From CAVQBJ01 sp963710725 (lineage in GTDB: Bacteria; Actinomycetota; Thermoleophilia; Solirubrobacterales; Solirubrobacteraceae): a stretch of 64,000 bases of DNA. Under the pieces are notes generated by a model that searched no databases, was not told the DNA's origin, and worked only from the letters and a program-made list of their open reading frames with translations. The stretch spans positions 868,001-932,000 of the forward strand of contig CAVQBJ010000008.1 in the NCBI GenBank assembly GCA_963710725.1. Direction: 5' to 3'. A program made the translations under genes and the position numbers. Below are positions 32,824-43,597 of the stretch, piece after piece (the first letter of the stretch is position 1; each line of letters opens with the position of its first letter).

Positions 32824-33110
32824 GATGCGGATCTCCTTGAGCCGAATGGGCCCGGTCGGGTGCTCGTGTGCCACGGTCGTCTCCGCGCCGGGTCGGCACG
32901 CAATGCCGTGGCTTCACCCTGTATGAGGCTCGAGGCGGCGCGCTGATACCGCGCCGCGTCAGCCGGCGGCGAGCGTGAGCGTCAGCGCCACCGTGACCAG
33001 CGGCCGAGATTCCGTGGGCTCATATCACGTCATCTGCCGGCCGTAAGATCGACGGCCTTGAGTCCCGCCGTTGTCCAGGTTGTTGACCGGACCGATCTCC
33101 TCGCGGCCCG

Positions 33111-34049
33111 GTGATCGGCCCTGAGTCCCCTGGGGCGCGCGGTGAGCCGGCGTGCGTGCCGCGGCGGATGCGGCCGGCGAGCGCGGCGCGCGCGAGCAAC
33201 CACGCGTCGCTCGCCGCGTTGATTGCGCTCGCGGTGTTCACGGCGGCGGTCATCGTGGTCGCCGTCGGCACCCTGATGCGCGAACCCAGCGGGGCAAATG
33301 CCGCCTCGCGGGGCGGTTCGGCCGTACACAACCAGCCGACCGACCCGTTCACGGCGGCAGCGATTCGACGCTATCTATCCCATCGGGCCGGGGACATCAC
33401 CGCCTGTGCCTACGACGTGGACAGCCACACCCTGTACGTGTACCGCCCGGACGTTCGGGAGACCACCGCGAGCATCATGAAAGTGGACATCCTCGCGACG
33501 CTGCTGCATCAGGCGCAGAGCAACGGTGGCCTGCTCGGCACCCCGCAGGGCGCCCTCGCCGAGGAGATGATCGAGGACAGTGATAACGACGATGCACAGG
33601 ATCTGTGGGACGAAGAAGGTGGGAGCGCTGCGGTGGGCGACTTCGACGACGACGCTCACATGGACGAGACGGCGCCCAACCCCGACGGGTATTGGGGGCT
33701 CAGCACGACGACGGCGCGCGACCAGGTGGCCCTGCTCCAGCACGTGCTGCTTCCCAACGCTCTGCTGGATCCCGTGTCTCGCGGCTACGAACACCGCCTC
33801 ATGCTCGACGTCACTCCCAGCCAGCGCTGGGGCGTCTCGGCCGGAGTCGGACCCGGTGCCCACGTCGCGCTGAAGAACGGGTGGTTGCCGCTCGCGCAGG
33901 GCGACTGGCAGGTGAACAGCATCGGCGCGGTCGTCGGATCGGGACGCCACTACTTCATCGCGGTGCTGACCACCGGCGATCCGACCGAGGGTTACGGAAT
34001 CCGAACGATCGAGCACATCTCGGCAGCTGCGTGGCACGCGTTGGCGTGA
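33111..34049 (+). CDS. Class A beta-lactamase-fold serine hydrolase
   Basis: 312 residues from a GTG; an ATG at 33168 is an equally good start. One hydrophobic segment (about residues 33-55) anchors or exports the protein. The SxxK nucleophile motif is ASIMKVDIL, the SDN-like motif is EDSDNDDAQ, and the KTG triad is replaced by KNGW near residue 262. Such proteins include D,D-peptidase-like and esterase-like enzymes as well as beta-lactamases; the changed third motif makes true beta-lactamase activity doubtful. The VOC gene at 34191 follows on the same strand. Confidence 0.8.
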   Translation: MIGPESPGARGEPACVPRRMRPASAARASNHASLAALIALAVFTAAVIVVAVGTLMREPSGANAASRGGSAVHNQPTDPFTAAAIRRYLSHRAGDITACAYDVDSHTLYVYRPDVRETTASIMKVDILATLLHQAQSNGGLLGTPQGALAEEMIEDSDNDDAQDLWDEEGGSAAVGDFDDDAHMDETAPNPDGYWGLSTTTARDQVALLQHVLLPNALLDPVSRGYEHRLMLDVTPSQRWGVSAGVGPGAHVALKNGWLPLAQGDWQVNSIGAVVGSGRHYFIAVLTTGDPTEGYGIRTIEHISAAAWHALA

Positions 34050-34190
34050 CAGGACCGATCAGGAATGGAGAAGCGCCGGTCACCGGACCGCAGCTAGCAT
34101 GGCCGCCACGTCCGCTTCCGGGCCTTCCGTTCGTCCCCAGGCGCGAAAAGACACACCGGGTCGATGTGACCCACGACTTCAGGAGTGATC

Positions 34191-34547
34191 ATGACCGGCT
34201 CTTCCACCCAGGGCGTCAAGACCGTGCTGGTTCCCGTATCCGATCTGGCGACGGCCAAGGCGATGTACGCCACCCTGCTCGGCGTCGCGCCGCAGAGCGA
34301 CGCGCCGTACTACGTCGGTTTCGAGGCTGAGGGCCAGCAGATCGGGCTGGTGCCGGGCGGTGGGCCGCAGGGCATGACCTCTCCGGTGGCCTATTGGCAT
34401 GTACCGGACATCGAGGCGAAGCTGGCCGAGGTGACGGCTGCCGGTGCCGCCGTGAAGGAGCCCGTGCGCGATGTTGGTGGCGGCCGGCTGGTGGCCACCG
34501 TCACCGATCCCGACGGCAACGTCCTTGGGCTGCTTCAGGACCCGTGA
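34191..34547 (+). CDS. VOC-family (glyoxalase/bleomycin-resistance fold) protein
   Basis: 118 residues from the ATG at 34191, with AGGAG five nt upstream. It has the paired beta-alpha-beta-beta-beta units of the VOC fold: TVLVPVSDLATAKAMYATLL at the start and ATVTDPDGNVLGLLQDP at the end. A metal ligand may be the Asp/Glu of the last strands, but the early His is absent. Function could be glyoxalase-like or binding of a small toxin. The UvrA-like gene starts 14 nt downstream, so they likely share a transcript. Confidence 0.82.
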   Translation: MTGSSTQGVKTVLVPVSDLATAKAMYATLLGVAPQSDAPYYVGFEAEGQQIGLVPGGGPQGMTSPVAYWHVPDIEAKLAEVTAAGAAVKEPVRDVGGGRLVATVTDPDGNVLGLLQDP

Positions 34548-34561
34548 GGCCCGGCCCGAGC

Positions 34562-36952
<2,391 letters not shown>

Positions 36953-37189
36953 TCAGTCGTCGGGAAGAGCGGCAAAGTCACGCTTGGCTTTCCTGTACCA
37001 CGCCATCCCTGATATGGGACGTTTCCATCGGCCCTTCATCTCCTTCAAGGCGCTCTCGTGCGCTTCATCACCCCCGGAGACGATTTCGTTCAAGTGCTTG
37101 TCTTGCGCTTTGATGACCTCATCAGCGGTGGCTCCATGGTGGGCGAAATCACACGGTCCACCCAATTGCTTACACGTCATCGTCTTCAC
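36953..37189 (-). CDS. DUF1059 small protein
   Basis: 78 residues beginning MKTMTCKQLGGPCDFAHHG, the signature of DUF1059 (two Cys near the N-terminus, then a helix with GDEAHESALKEMKGRW). Function is unknown; the Cys/His pattern suggests metal binding. Its stop abuts the stop of the UvrA-like gene, so the two converge with no spacer. The C-terminal ~20 residues (WYRKAKRDFAALPDD) extend beyond the usual domain. Confidence 0.75.
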   Translation of the reverse strand: MKTMTCKQLGGPCDFAHHGATADEVIKAQDKHLNEIVSGGDEAHESALKEMKGRWKRPISGMAWYRKAKRDFAALPDD

Positions 37190-37237
37190 TGGTCTCGGTT
37201 CCTTTCGGTACTCGGCGCCTCGACTCGCACGCGACGC

Positions 37238-37636
37238 TCAGGCCTGGGCGATACGGACGAGGTTGCCCGACGGGTCGCGGAACGCGCAGTCGCGCGCGCC
37301 CCATGGCCGGGAGGCCGGCTCCTGGAGCACCTCGGCGCCCGCCGCCCGGACCTTCTCGAACGTGGCGTCGAGGTCGTCGGAGCGGAAGATCGCCGCCTGC
37401 AGCGATCCCTGCGTCACGAGCGCCAGGAGCGCGTCGCCTTCGGCCTGTGAACGGCCGCCGTGCGGCTGGGAAAGGACGATGTCGACGTCCTGTCCCGGGG
37501 CGCCGACGGTGACCCAGCGGAAATCGCCGGCCGCGACGTCGTTGCGCACCTCGAGGCCCAGTGCGTCGCGGTAGAAGCCGAGAGCGGCGTCGGGGTCGTG
37601 GACGGGGATGAACATCGCGGAGACGGTGACGGTCAT
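37238..37636 (-). CDS. VOC-family protein
   Basis: 132 residues from the ATG at 37636. The fold is seen in SAMFIPVHDPDAALGFYRDAL and the closing ARDCAFRDPSGNLVRIAQA. It resembles the actinobacterial VOC group whose partner is an upstream regulator. It lies 69 nt downstream of an AraC-type regulator gene on the same strand, so the two form a likely operon. Substrate unknown. Confidence 0.83.
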   Translation of the reverse strand: MTVTVSAMFIPVHDPDAALGFYRDALGLEVRNDVAAGDFRWVTVGAPGQDVDIVLSQPHGGRSQAEGDALLALVTQGSLQAAIFRSDDLDATFEKVRAAGAEVLQEPASRPWGARDCAFRDPSGNLVRIAQA

Positions 37637-37705
37637 GCCGAGGATCATATGAGCGTCGACGCGTCGGGTGCTTCTCCGATCCTGCTCGGTGCCGGACGCC
37701 CGCGC

Positions 37706-38116
37706 TCAGACCGTGACCGGGGTACGGCGCGGTCGCGTCGCGACCATGCTCGCGCACGACGGAACGACCTCGAGGTCGCGGTGATCGCGCGCGCCGTACC
37801 GAGACGGCGTCTCGCCGACGATCTCCGTGAAGCGCGAGCTGAATGAGCCGAGCGACGTGCAGCCGACGGCGACGCAGGTGTCGGTGACCGACATCCCCTG
37901 ACGCAATAGAGCCTTCGCGCGCTCCATGCGTCGCGTCATCAGATAGGAGTAGGGGGTCTCGCCATACGCCGCCCGGAACTTGCGCGAGAAGTGCGCGGGC
38001 GACATGAGCGCGGTGCGCGCCATGGCCGGGACATCGAGGGGCTGCGCGTAGTGGCGGTCTATGAGGTCTCGCGCCTGGCGCAGGTAGCCGAGGTCGGCGA
38101 TCTCCTCCGGGGTCAT
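37706..38116 (-). CDS. AraC-family DNA-binding protein, domain only
   Basis: 136 residues from the ATG at 38116. Two helix-turn-helix motifs are visible: LDVPAMARTALMSPAHFSRK with FRAAYGETPYSYLMTRRM, and SVTDTCVAVGCTSLGSFS followed by RFTEIVGETPSRY. There is no N-terminal sensor domain, so it is a single-domain AraC protein of the SoxS/MarA size. It leads an operon with the VOC gene. A promoter region with repeats lies at 38117-38539. Confidence 0.85.
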   Translation of the reverse strand: MTPEEIADLGYLRQARDLIDRHYAQPLDVPAMARTALMSPAHFSRKFRAAYGETPYSYLMTRRMERAKALLRQGMSVTDTCVAVGCTSLGSFSSRFTEIVGETPSRYGARDHRDLEVVPSCASMVATRPRRTPVTV

Positions 38117-38204
38117 GCGGGCAATGGTACGCCGGTCGCCGTGGGTCGGGCTGCGGTATCGGCCCCCACTCGGTCGCGATCGAGCACGAATCGGCATGAG
38201 AAAC

Positions 38205-38270
38205 ATGTGTGGCCACAAATGGTGTGGCAGTGCTACACTTCGCGGCGATAGGGGTCCTGCAGTGCTACAG
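38205..38270 (-). promoter_or_regulatory. Repeat-rich control region upstream of the araC-like gene
   Basis: Within this gap GCAGTGCTACA occurs twice on the plus strand, at 38227-38237 and 38259-38269, 32 bp apart (three helical turns). A palindrome TGTGGCCACA lies just upstream. It may be the operator for the AraC protein or for the secreted hydrolase transcribed the other way. The remaining gap (38271-38539) shows no gene; only a GGAGGAG-type ribosome site before 38540. Confidence 0.45.
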
Positions 38271-38539
38271 ATTCGCCCGCCGGGTCCGGCTGAGCCGCTT
38301 GGGTGAAGCGGTTCGGATCTCGGTGCGGTCAGACGTGACGTCAGTAGACGGCACGCACGCACGGGCGCACGAGTGACACTCGATGACCGCATGGCAACAT
38401 CGGAGGGTTCGCGGTAACGAAGCAAGAGGTTCGTCGCAGCTGTTCTGGCGATGACTGGCGGGCGGCCTATCGCCGCACGTCGCCCCAGCGCGCGCCCACA
38501 TTCGTTCAATCCGTTTCGTTCTCAGCTCATGGAGGAGAA

Positions 38540-40303
38540 ATGACGCATCGACTGGCAAACGTCACCAGGACGTTCGGGGTCGCGCTTGGTGCATGCTTCG
38601 CAGCGCTGCTGCTGTGCACGGCAAGCGCCGGCGCGGCCCCCTGTTTCTTTAACTGCCGTACGACCACCACGACTACGACCAGCACGTCGAAGTCGTCGTC
38701 AACGGTGACCACCACCACGACCACCAGCACGACCGCGACCACGACGTCGCCCGCGCCGACCGGCCTGCCGGCCGTGACGCTGATCCCCGCAACCAGCGGG
38801 ACGCACGGTTTCGCATATGACGCCGTCCCGCCGCCGAGCGGGGTGCCGGGAGCGCCGGCCCTCGACACCGCGTACATGAGCGCCGCCGGTTACGTGGAGC
38901 AGGAATACGAGATGTCCGGTAGCGCGAAGGTGTACCAGCAGAGCGGCCAATGGTCGTCGAACGGCGACTGGAGTGTGTCGTCCTCGCAGAGCCTGCCCTA
39001 CACCACCCGCCTGCTGATCCGCTATCCGACGAACCCGGCGAAGTTCAACGGCACGGTGGTGTTCGAGTGGCTGAACGACACCACCGGCGGGGACCAGGAT
39101 CCGGTCTGGGCGCAGGTGGGCCAGGAGCTCATCAACGACGGCTATGCCTACGTCGGCGTGACCGCGCAGACGGCGGGCATGAGCGACCTCGCCACGTGGG
39201 ATCCGGCGCGCTACGGGGCACTGGGCGACAGCAACGATGGTCAGTCGTATGACATCTTCACGCAGGCCGCCGAGGTCGTGAAGGCCGACAGCGCGACGCT
39301 GCTGGGGGGCCTGACACCGAAGGTGGAGATCGGGACGGGCGACTCTCAGTCGGCCTTCCGTATCGACACCTATGTCAATGCCATCCAGCCGCTCACACAC
39401 GCGTTCACCGCGTTCCTGGGCGTCGGCCGGGCCGTAGTGGCCGCACCGATCGGTAACGGCCTGGTCGCGTTGAGCCCGCTGCCGGCGCTGATCCGCACCA
39501 ACAACACCGCGCCGTTCATCCAGCTGAACACCCAGGGCGACGTCCTGGAGCTGCAGTCGGGGCTCGCCAGGCAGCCGGATAACAGCGACCTGCGCACGTG
39601 GGAAGTCGCGGGCGCCGCGCACATCGACGCGCACGAGGGGGCCTACGAGACCGAGACGATCGCCCGTGAGCAGCCGACCGCCGCGATTCCAATGTGCGTG
39701 GCGGGCACCCCGATCGAGGGGACCGGTACGGCGCTGGACGGCATCAACCAGCCCGACAACATGCCGCTCTACGAGGTCGAGGATGCCGCCATCGCGGCCC
39801 TGCAGAACTGGGTCGTGAACGGTGTCCCGGCGCCGCACGAGGCGTCGTACCTGTCGACGACATCGTTGTTCGGGTTGCTCGACCTGCCGAACGTCAACCA
39901 GTACGGGGTTGCGTCAGGCGGCATCCAGCTGCCCGAGGCGACCGTTCCGACGGAGGACTACTCACCGATCAACCTCTCGACCGCGGACGCCAGCGAGTTC
40001 CAGCTGGGCAACCTGGTCAGCGAGGCCGAGGCTGCTCTCCAGGCGTTCGAGAGCGGCGGCATCACCAATCCCACCCTGCGGTCCGCCGGGCTGTGCCTGC
40101 TGTCGGGGTACTTCACCGACCTGGGGAACTCGACCCTGCAGTCGCTGTATCCGACGCCGATGGCCTACGCCACCAAGTACGACAGCGCGGCGAACACCGA
40201 GGAGGCAGACGGATTCCTCACCCCGGCCGACGCCGCCGCGGCGATCGCCAACGCGAACGCCGACGTCGGCGGATTCCAGCAGCCGGAGGTCTCCATCCCA
40301 TGA
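38540..40303 (+). CDS. Secreted alpha/beta-hydrolase-domain protein
   Basis: 587 residues. A signal peptide (FGVALGACFAALLLCTASAG) is followed by CFFNCR and a ~35-residue Thr/Ser linker. The catalytic region has FEWLNDTTGGDQDPVW, the nucleophile elbow GTGDSQSAFRIDTY (Ser), and WEVAGAAHIDAHE with the probable His. This matches the actinobacterial alpha/beta hydrolase domain family of unknown substrate. A ribosome site GGAGGAG precedes the ATG. A strong terminator at 40453-40482 follows. Confidence 0.85.
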   Translation: MTHRLANVTRTFGVALGACFAALLLCTASAGAAPCFFNCRTTTTTTTSTSKSSSTVTTTTTTSTTATTTSPAPTGLPAVTLIPATSGTHGFAYDAVPPPSGVPGAPALDTAYMSAAGYVEQEYEMSGSAKVYQQSGQWSSNGDWSVSSSQSLPYTTRLLIRYPTNPAKFNGTVVFEWLNDTTGGDQDPVWAQVGQELINDGYAYVGVTAQTAGMSDLATWDPARYGALGDSNDGQSYDIFTQAAEVVKADSATLLGGLTPKVEIGTGDSQSAFRIDTYVNAIQPLTHAFTAFLGVGRAVVAAPIGNGLVALSPLPALIRTNNTAPFIQLNTQGDVLELQSGLARQPDNSDLRTWEVAGAAHIDAHEGAYETETIAREQPTAAIPMCVAGTPIEGTGTALDGINQPDNMPLYEVEDAAIAALQNWVVNGVPAPHEASYLSTTSLFGLLDLPNVNQYGVASGGIQLPEATVPTEDYSPINLSTADASEFQLGNLVSEAEAALQAFESGGITNPTLRSAGLCLLSGYFTDLGNSTLQSLYPTPMAYATKYDSAANTEEADGFLTPADAAAAIANANADVGGFQQPEVSIP

Positions 40304-40452
40304 GCTAGCAGACCTGTCACCGGTGGCGCGCGCCGTCCCTCTTCCACGCGGCGCGCGTGACTCCTCCGGTGGCGGGCGCAGCGGCCGCGGCAGACGCCGC
40401 GGCCGCTGCGCGCCGATGTGACGGTCATGAGGCGTCGCCTCAGGCCACGACG

Positions 40453-40487
40453 CCGAAGGCCACTCTTGCGAGTGGCCTTCGGTTTCA
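40453..40487 (+). terminator. Rho-independent terminator after the secreted hydrolase
   Basis: A perfect 13-bp stem (CCGAAGGCCACTC with GAGTGGCCTTCGG) closed by TTGC and followed by TTTC. Its core GAAGGCC/GGCCTTC is shared with the hairpins at 53954-53983 and 55414-55440. Confidence 0.8.
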
Positions 40488-40581
40488 GTCGTTCTATGCT
40501 TGCCCTCGCAGCCTTGCGTTGCCGTGGAGGATGTCGGGCCGCGATGCATCCGTTCCCCCACCAAGCCACGTAGAGGAGGCA

Positions 40582-40659
40582 ATGGCTCGTATCGTGATCC
40601 TGCCGGCGATGTCCGCAATCCCGCGCCTGTTCAGCGGGGGTCACCGTGGCGCAGTATGA
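40582..40659 (+). CDS. Putative 25-residue leader ORF before the SRPBCC gene
   Basis: An ATG at 40582 preceded by GTAGAGGAGGCA opens a 25-codon frame (beginning MARIVILPAMSAIPRLF) whose TGA lies 14 nt inside the next gene, which starts with GTG at 40646. The ribosome site is much stronger than any for that gene, so translation may be coupled. It could instead be chance; nothing in the peptide is recognised. Confidence 0.4.
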   Translation: MARIVILPAMSAIPRLFSGGHRGAV

Positions 40660-41116
40660 GTTTCTGACCACCTGGTGCGTGGATGCACCGATCGGGGCCG
40701 TCTTCGACGTCCTGAATGACTCCCAGGGATACCCCCGGTGGTGGAAGGGGGTGCAGAGCGTTGAGATCGTCGAGCCGGGCGACCACGCGACCGGCGGGGA
40801 GCTCGCCCGTTTCAGGTGGCGCAGCGTGCTGCCCTACTCGCTTGGCTTCGACCTCCGCGTGACGCGGGTTCAGCGGCCGCATTTGATCGAGGCACGCGCG
40901 TTTGGCGAGCTCGAGGGCGTCGGCACATGGCGACTCTACGAGGGCGAGGGAACGGCGATCGTGTATGACTGGCGGGTGCGCACGACCAAGCCGTGGATGA
41001 ATCTCTTCGGCCCGATCGCTCGCCCGGCGTTCGCGTGGAACCACGACGTCGTGATGCGCCAGGGCGGCAAGGGCCTGGCCGCCGAGCTCGGCGCCACACT
41101 TCTGCTGCACGACTGA
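40646..41116 (+). CDS. SRPBCC-family protein
   Basis: 156 residues with the START/Bet v1 pattern: WCVDAPIGAVFDVLNDSQGY then PRWWKGVQSVEIVEPGD, and a C-terminal helix ending GKGLAAELGATLL. Members bind hydrophobic ligands or act as cyclases and hydratases. The GTG start overlaps a short upstream reading frame. It begins a run of same-strand resistance- or detoxification-like genes up to 46956. Confidence 0.8.
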   Translation: MAQYEFLTTWCVDAPIGAVFDVLNDSQGYPRWWKGVQSVEIVEPGDHATGGELARFRWRSVLPYSLGFDLRVTRVQRPHLIEARAFGELEGVGTWRLYEGEGTAIVYDWRVRTTKPWMNLFGPIARPAFAWNHDVVMRQGGKGLAAELGATLLLHD

Positions 41117-41182
41117 CGACCTGCCGCGCCCGGTCGCGTCACGGCGGCGAGCAGTCGTGAGCGCCGCCGCTACGGTGTTGCC

Positions 41183-41737
41183 ATGGACACGCTCGTTGAG
41201 GGTGCGCTCACGTTCGGGCCGCTCACCGTCGGTGATCTCTCGCTGTTGGTCGAGTGGCTCGCCGAGCCGGGCGTCGCGCGGTGGTGGCACCACGACCCCA
41301 CAGCAGAGGCGGTCGAGCGCGACTTCGGGGCGAGCGTCCGAGGCGAGGAGCCGGGAGAAGACCTTGTCGTGTCACTCGCGGGGCAGCCAATCGGGCTGTT
41401 GCAGCGCTCGCTCATCCACGACTACCCGGAGGACCTCGCCGAGTTCGCGGCGCTGGCCGAGGTGCCGGAGGGCGCGGTCGAGCTCGACTACCTGATCGCG
41501 GATCCCGCTCTCCGAGGTCGCGGACTCGGGGCCAGGATGATCGCCGCAGCCGTCGACGACACCTGGAGCGCCCACGCCGATGCGCCCGCCGTGCTCGTCG
41601 CTGTCGTCGCCGCGAACGTCGCATCGTGGCGGGCGCTCGAGAAGGCCGGACTGCGGCGGATCGCCGAGGGCGCCAAGTCGCCTGACAACCCGATGGACGA
41701 TCCGCTGCATTATGTCTACCGCGTCGACAGGCCTTGA
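41183..41737 (+). CDS. GNAT acetyltransferase, AAC(6')-like
   Basis: 184 residues of GNAT fold. The acetyl-CoA loop is in ADPALRGRGLGARMI. The layout with WWHHDPT early, LDYLIADP before the CoA loop and ALEKAGLRRIAEG after it resembles the AAC(6')-Ib-type aminoglycoside acetyltransferases and related siderophore-synthesis enzymes. Whether it modifies a drug cannot be told from sequence. It is followed within 65 nt by a quinone oxidoreductase on the same strand. Confidence 0.82.
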   Translation: MDTLVEGALTFGPLTVGDLSLLVEWLAEPGVARWWHHDPTAEAVERDFGASVRGEEPGEDLVVSLAGQPIGLLQRSLIHDYPEDLAEFAALAEVPEGAVELDYLIADPALRGRGLGARMIAAAVDDTWSAHADAPAVLVAVVAANVASWRALEKAGLRRIAEGAKSPDNPMDDPLHYVYRVDRP

Positions 41738-41801
41738 GACCGATCACTCGCGATCACACGACTTGTCGCGGGCCAGGAGCGTGCGCAGAGAGGGACCAAC
41801 C

Positions 41802-42770
41802 GTGGCGAACATGAACGCGGCAGTGGTGACGGCATTCGATGAGCCGCCGCATTACCGGCAGTTCGAGGTGCCGCAGCCCACCGCCGGCGAGGAGCTGCTC
41901 GTCGATGTTCTCGCCGTCGGCTTGCACCCCCGCGTGCGCAGCGGCGCCGCGGGTGTCCACTATGCGAGCAGCGGATCGCTGCCGATGATCCCCGGCATCG
42001 ATGGAGTTGGCCGGCGGCCGGACGGCAGGCTGATCTACTTCGTCGCCGACGACGCCGCTTTGGGAACGATGGCGGAGAAGGCCCTCGCTGATGAACGGCG
42101 CTCGATTGAGCTGCCCCACGGCGTCGACGCCATGGCGGTCGCTGCCACGTTGAATCCGGCGATGTCGGCCTGGGTGGCCTTGCGCCTCCGCGTTCCGATC
42201 GAGCCCGGGCACAGCGTCCTCGTACTCGGAGCCACGGGCAATGCCGGAACGATGGCCATTCGGATCGCCAAGCTCCTCGGTGCAGGCCGTGTGGTCGGCG
42301 CCGGGCGCGACCTCGAGCGGCTGAACGCGCTCACCACGGTCGGCGCCGATGAGCTGGTCCAGTTGACCGCCGACGCCGAGTCGACGGCCGAAGCGCTGGC
42401 AATCGCGGCGGCCGAAGTCGACATCGTCATCGACTACGTGTGGGGGAGGCCGGCCCAGCAGGCGATGATGGCACTGCTCACGGCACGGTCCGATCGCAGC
42501 CGTGCGCTGAACTGGATCCAGATCGGCGCGATGGCCGGGCCGACGATCGAGCTGCCCTCGGTCGCGCTGCGCTCGGCGAACCTTCGACTCCAGGGCAACG
42601 GTCAGGGAGCCGTCTCGACGGAGGCGTACCTGGCCGAACTCCCCTCCCTGGTCGACCAGATCAGCGCCGGCGCGATTACGCTCAGGGCAAACCCGAAGCC
42701 GCTGGCGGACGTGGAGACGATCTGGGCCAGCACCGACCGCCCAGGCGAGCGCACCGTGCTTGTCCCCTGA
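41802..42770 (+). CDS. Zinc-free quinone oxidoreductase (MDR family)
   Basis: 322 residues from a GTG at 41802 (an ATG at 41811 is also possible). The nucleotide site is VLVLGATGNAGTMAIRIAKLLGAG, with NAG replacing the usual GVG. No zinc-binding Cys cluster is present. The N-terminal domain has FDEPPHYRQFEVPQPTAGE. NADPH-dependent quinone or enone reduction is the expected chemistry. It precedes the first DUF899 gene by 34 nt. Confidence 0.83.
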   Translation: MANMNAAVVTAFDEPPHYRQFEVPQPTAGEELLVDVLAVGLHPRVRSGAAGVHYASSGSLPMIPGIDGVGRRPDGRLIYFVADDAALGTMAEKALADERRSIELPHGVDAMAVAATLNPAMSAWVALRLRVPIEPGHSVLVLGATGNAGTMAIRIAKLLGAGRVVGAGRDLERLNALTTVGADELVQLTADAESTAEALAIAAAEVDIVIDYVWGRPAQQAMMALLTARSDRSRALNWIQIGAMAGPTIELPSVALRSANLRLQGNGQGAVSTEAYLAELPSLVDQISAGAITLRANPKPLADVETIWASTDRPGERTVLVP

Positions 42771-42804
42771 GCGCAAGATCGACCAAGCAGAGGAGACCGA
42801 ACGA

Positions 42805-43578
42805 GTGACCGAGAAGTCGAACAGCTCCGGCCAGCTCGCCGACGACGACGCACCCGCTGTGTCGGCCGTCGTCGACCGGGCCGCGTTCCAGGCGGAACTG
42901 GATGCCCTTCGGGTACGAGAGAAGGCGCACACCCGCGAAGGGGATGCGCTCGCTGCCGCTCGCCGACGACTGCCAACGGTGGACGTCGACTCCACCATCG
43001 GGCTGATCGGCCCGGACGGTCCGGTCACGCTGCTCGACGCGTTCGAGGGCCGCAGACAGCTGATCGCCTACTACTTCATGTGGTACCCGGGCAAGCCGGC
43101 GGCCGAGCAGTGCGAGGGCTGCACTCTCTACAACGGGCAGGTCCGCGAGCTGTCCTACCTCCATTCGCGCGACGTCACGTACGCGACATTCTGCTACGGC
43201 CCCTACGAGGAGAGTGTGTGCTACCGCGACTTCATGGGCTGGGATATGCCGTGGTATTCCGTACAGGACTCGGCCGAGCGGCTGCTCGCCGGACGGCCAT
43301 TCAACCGGTTCATGCTGGTCTGTTATCGCCGGGACGAAGCCCGGGTGTTCGAGACCTACTGGACCACCGGACGCGGCGTCGAGCCGATGGCCCCCGGCTA
43401 CCGCTTGCTGGACCTGACCGTCTACGGACGGCAGGAGAGGTGGGAGGACTCGCCCGCCGGCTGGCCGCAGCGCTGGGGGCGGAATACGGCGGAACCCAAT
43501 CCCTACCGCACGAAGGGGCGTCCCATCTCCCAGTGGTCTCGACTCCGAGCCGGCCGCTCCGACGACCTCGGCAACTAG
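42805..43578 (+). CDS. DUF899 thioredoxin-like protein, copy 1
   Basis: 257 residues from a GTG at 42805 with AGAGGAG eight nt upstream. Family blocks are LIAYYFMWYPGKPAAEQCEG then CTLYNGQ, and later MGWDMPWYSVQDS. DUF899 proteins have a thioredoxin-related fold and the CEGC pair could be redox active. The next gene is a diverged second copy on the same strand, 19 nt downstream. Function is not established; the cluster hints at stress or detoxification. Confidence 0.8.
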   Translation: MTEKSNSSGQLADDDAPAVSAVVDRAAFQAELDALRVREKAHTREGDALAAARRRLPTVDVDSTIGLIGPDGPVTLLDAFEGRRQLIAYYFMWYPGKPAAEQCEGCTLYNGQVRELSYLHSRDVTYATFCYGPYEESVCYRDFMGWDMPWYSVQDSAERLLAGRPFNRFMLVCYRRDEARVFETYWTTGRGVEPMAPGYRLLDLTVYGRQERWEDSPAGWPQRWGRNTAEPNPYRTKGRPISQWSRLRAGRSDDLGN

Positions 43579-43597
43579 TGAAACAGAGGAGGACACA

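Noticed and set aside
33031..33057. Hairpin GGCCGT/ACGGCC before the serine hydrolase
   Set aside because: Only 6 bp, no adjacent stop on the plus strand; too weak to call a terminator.
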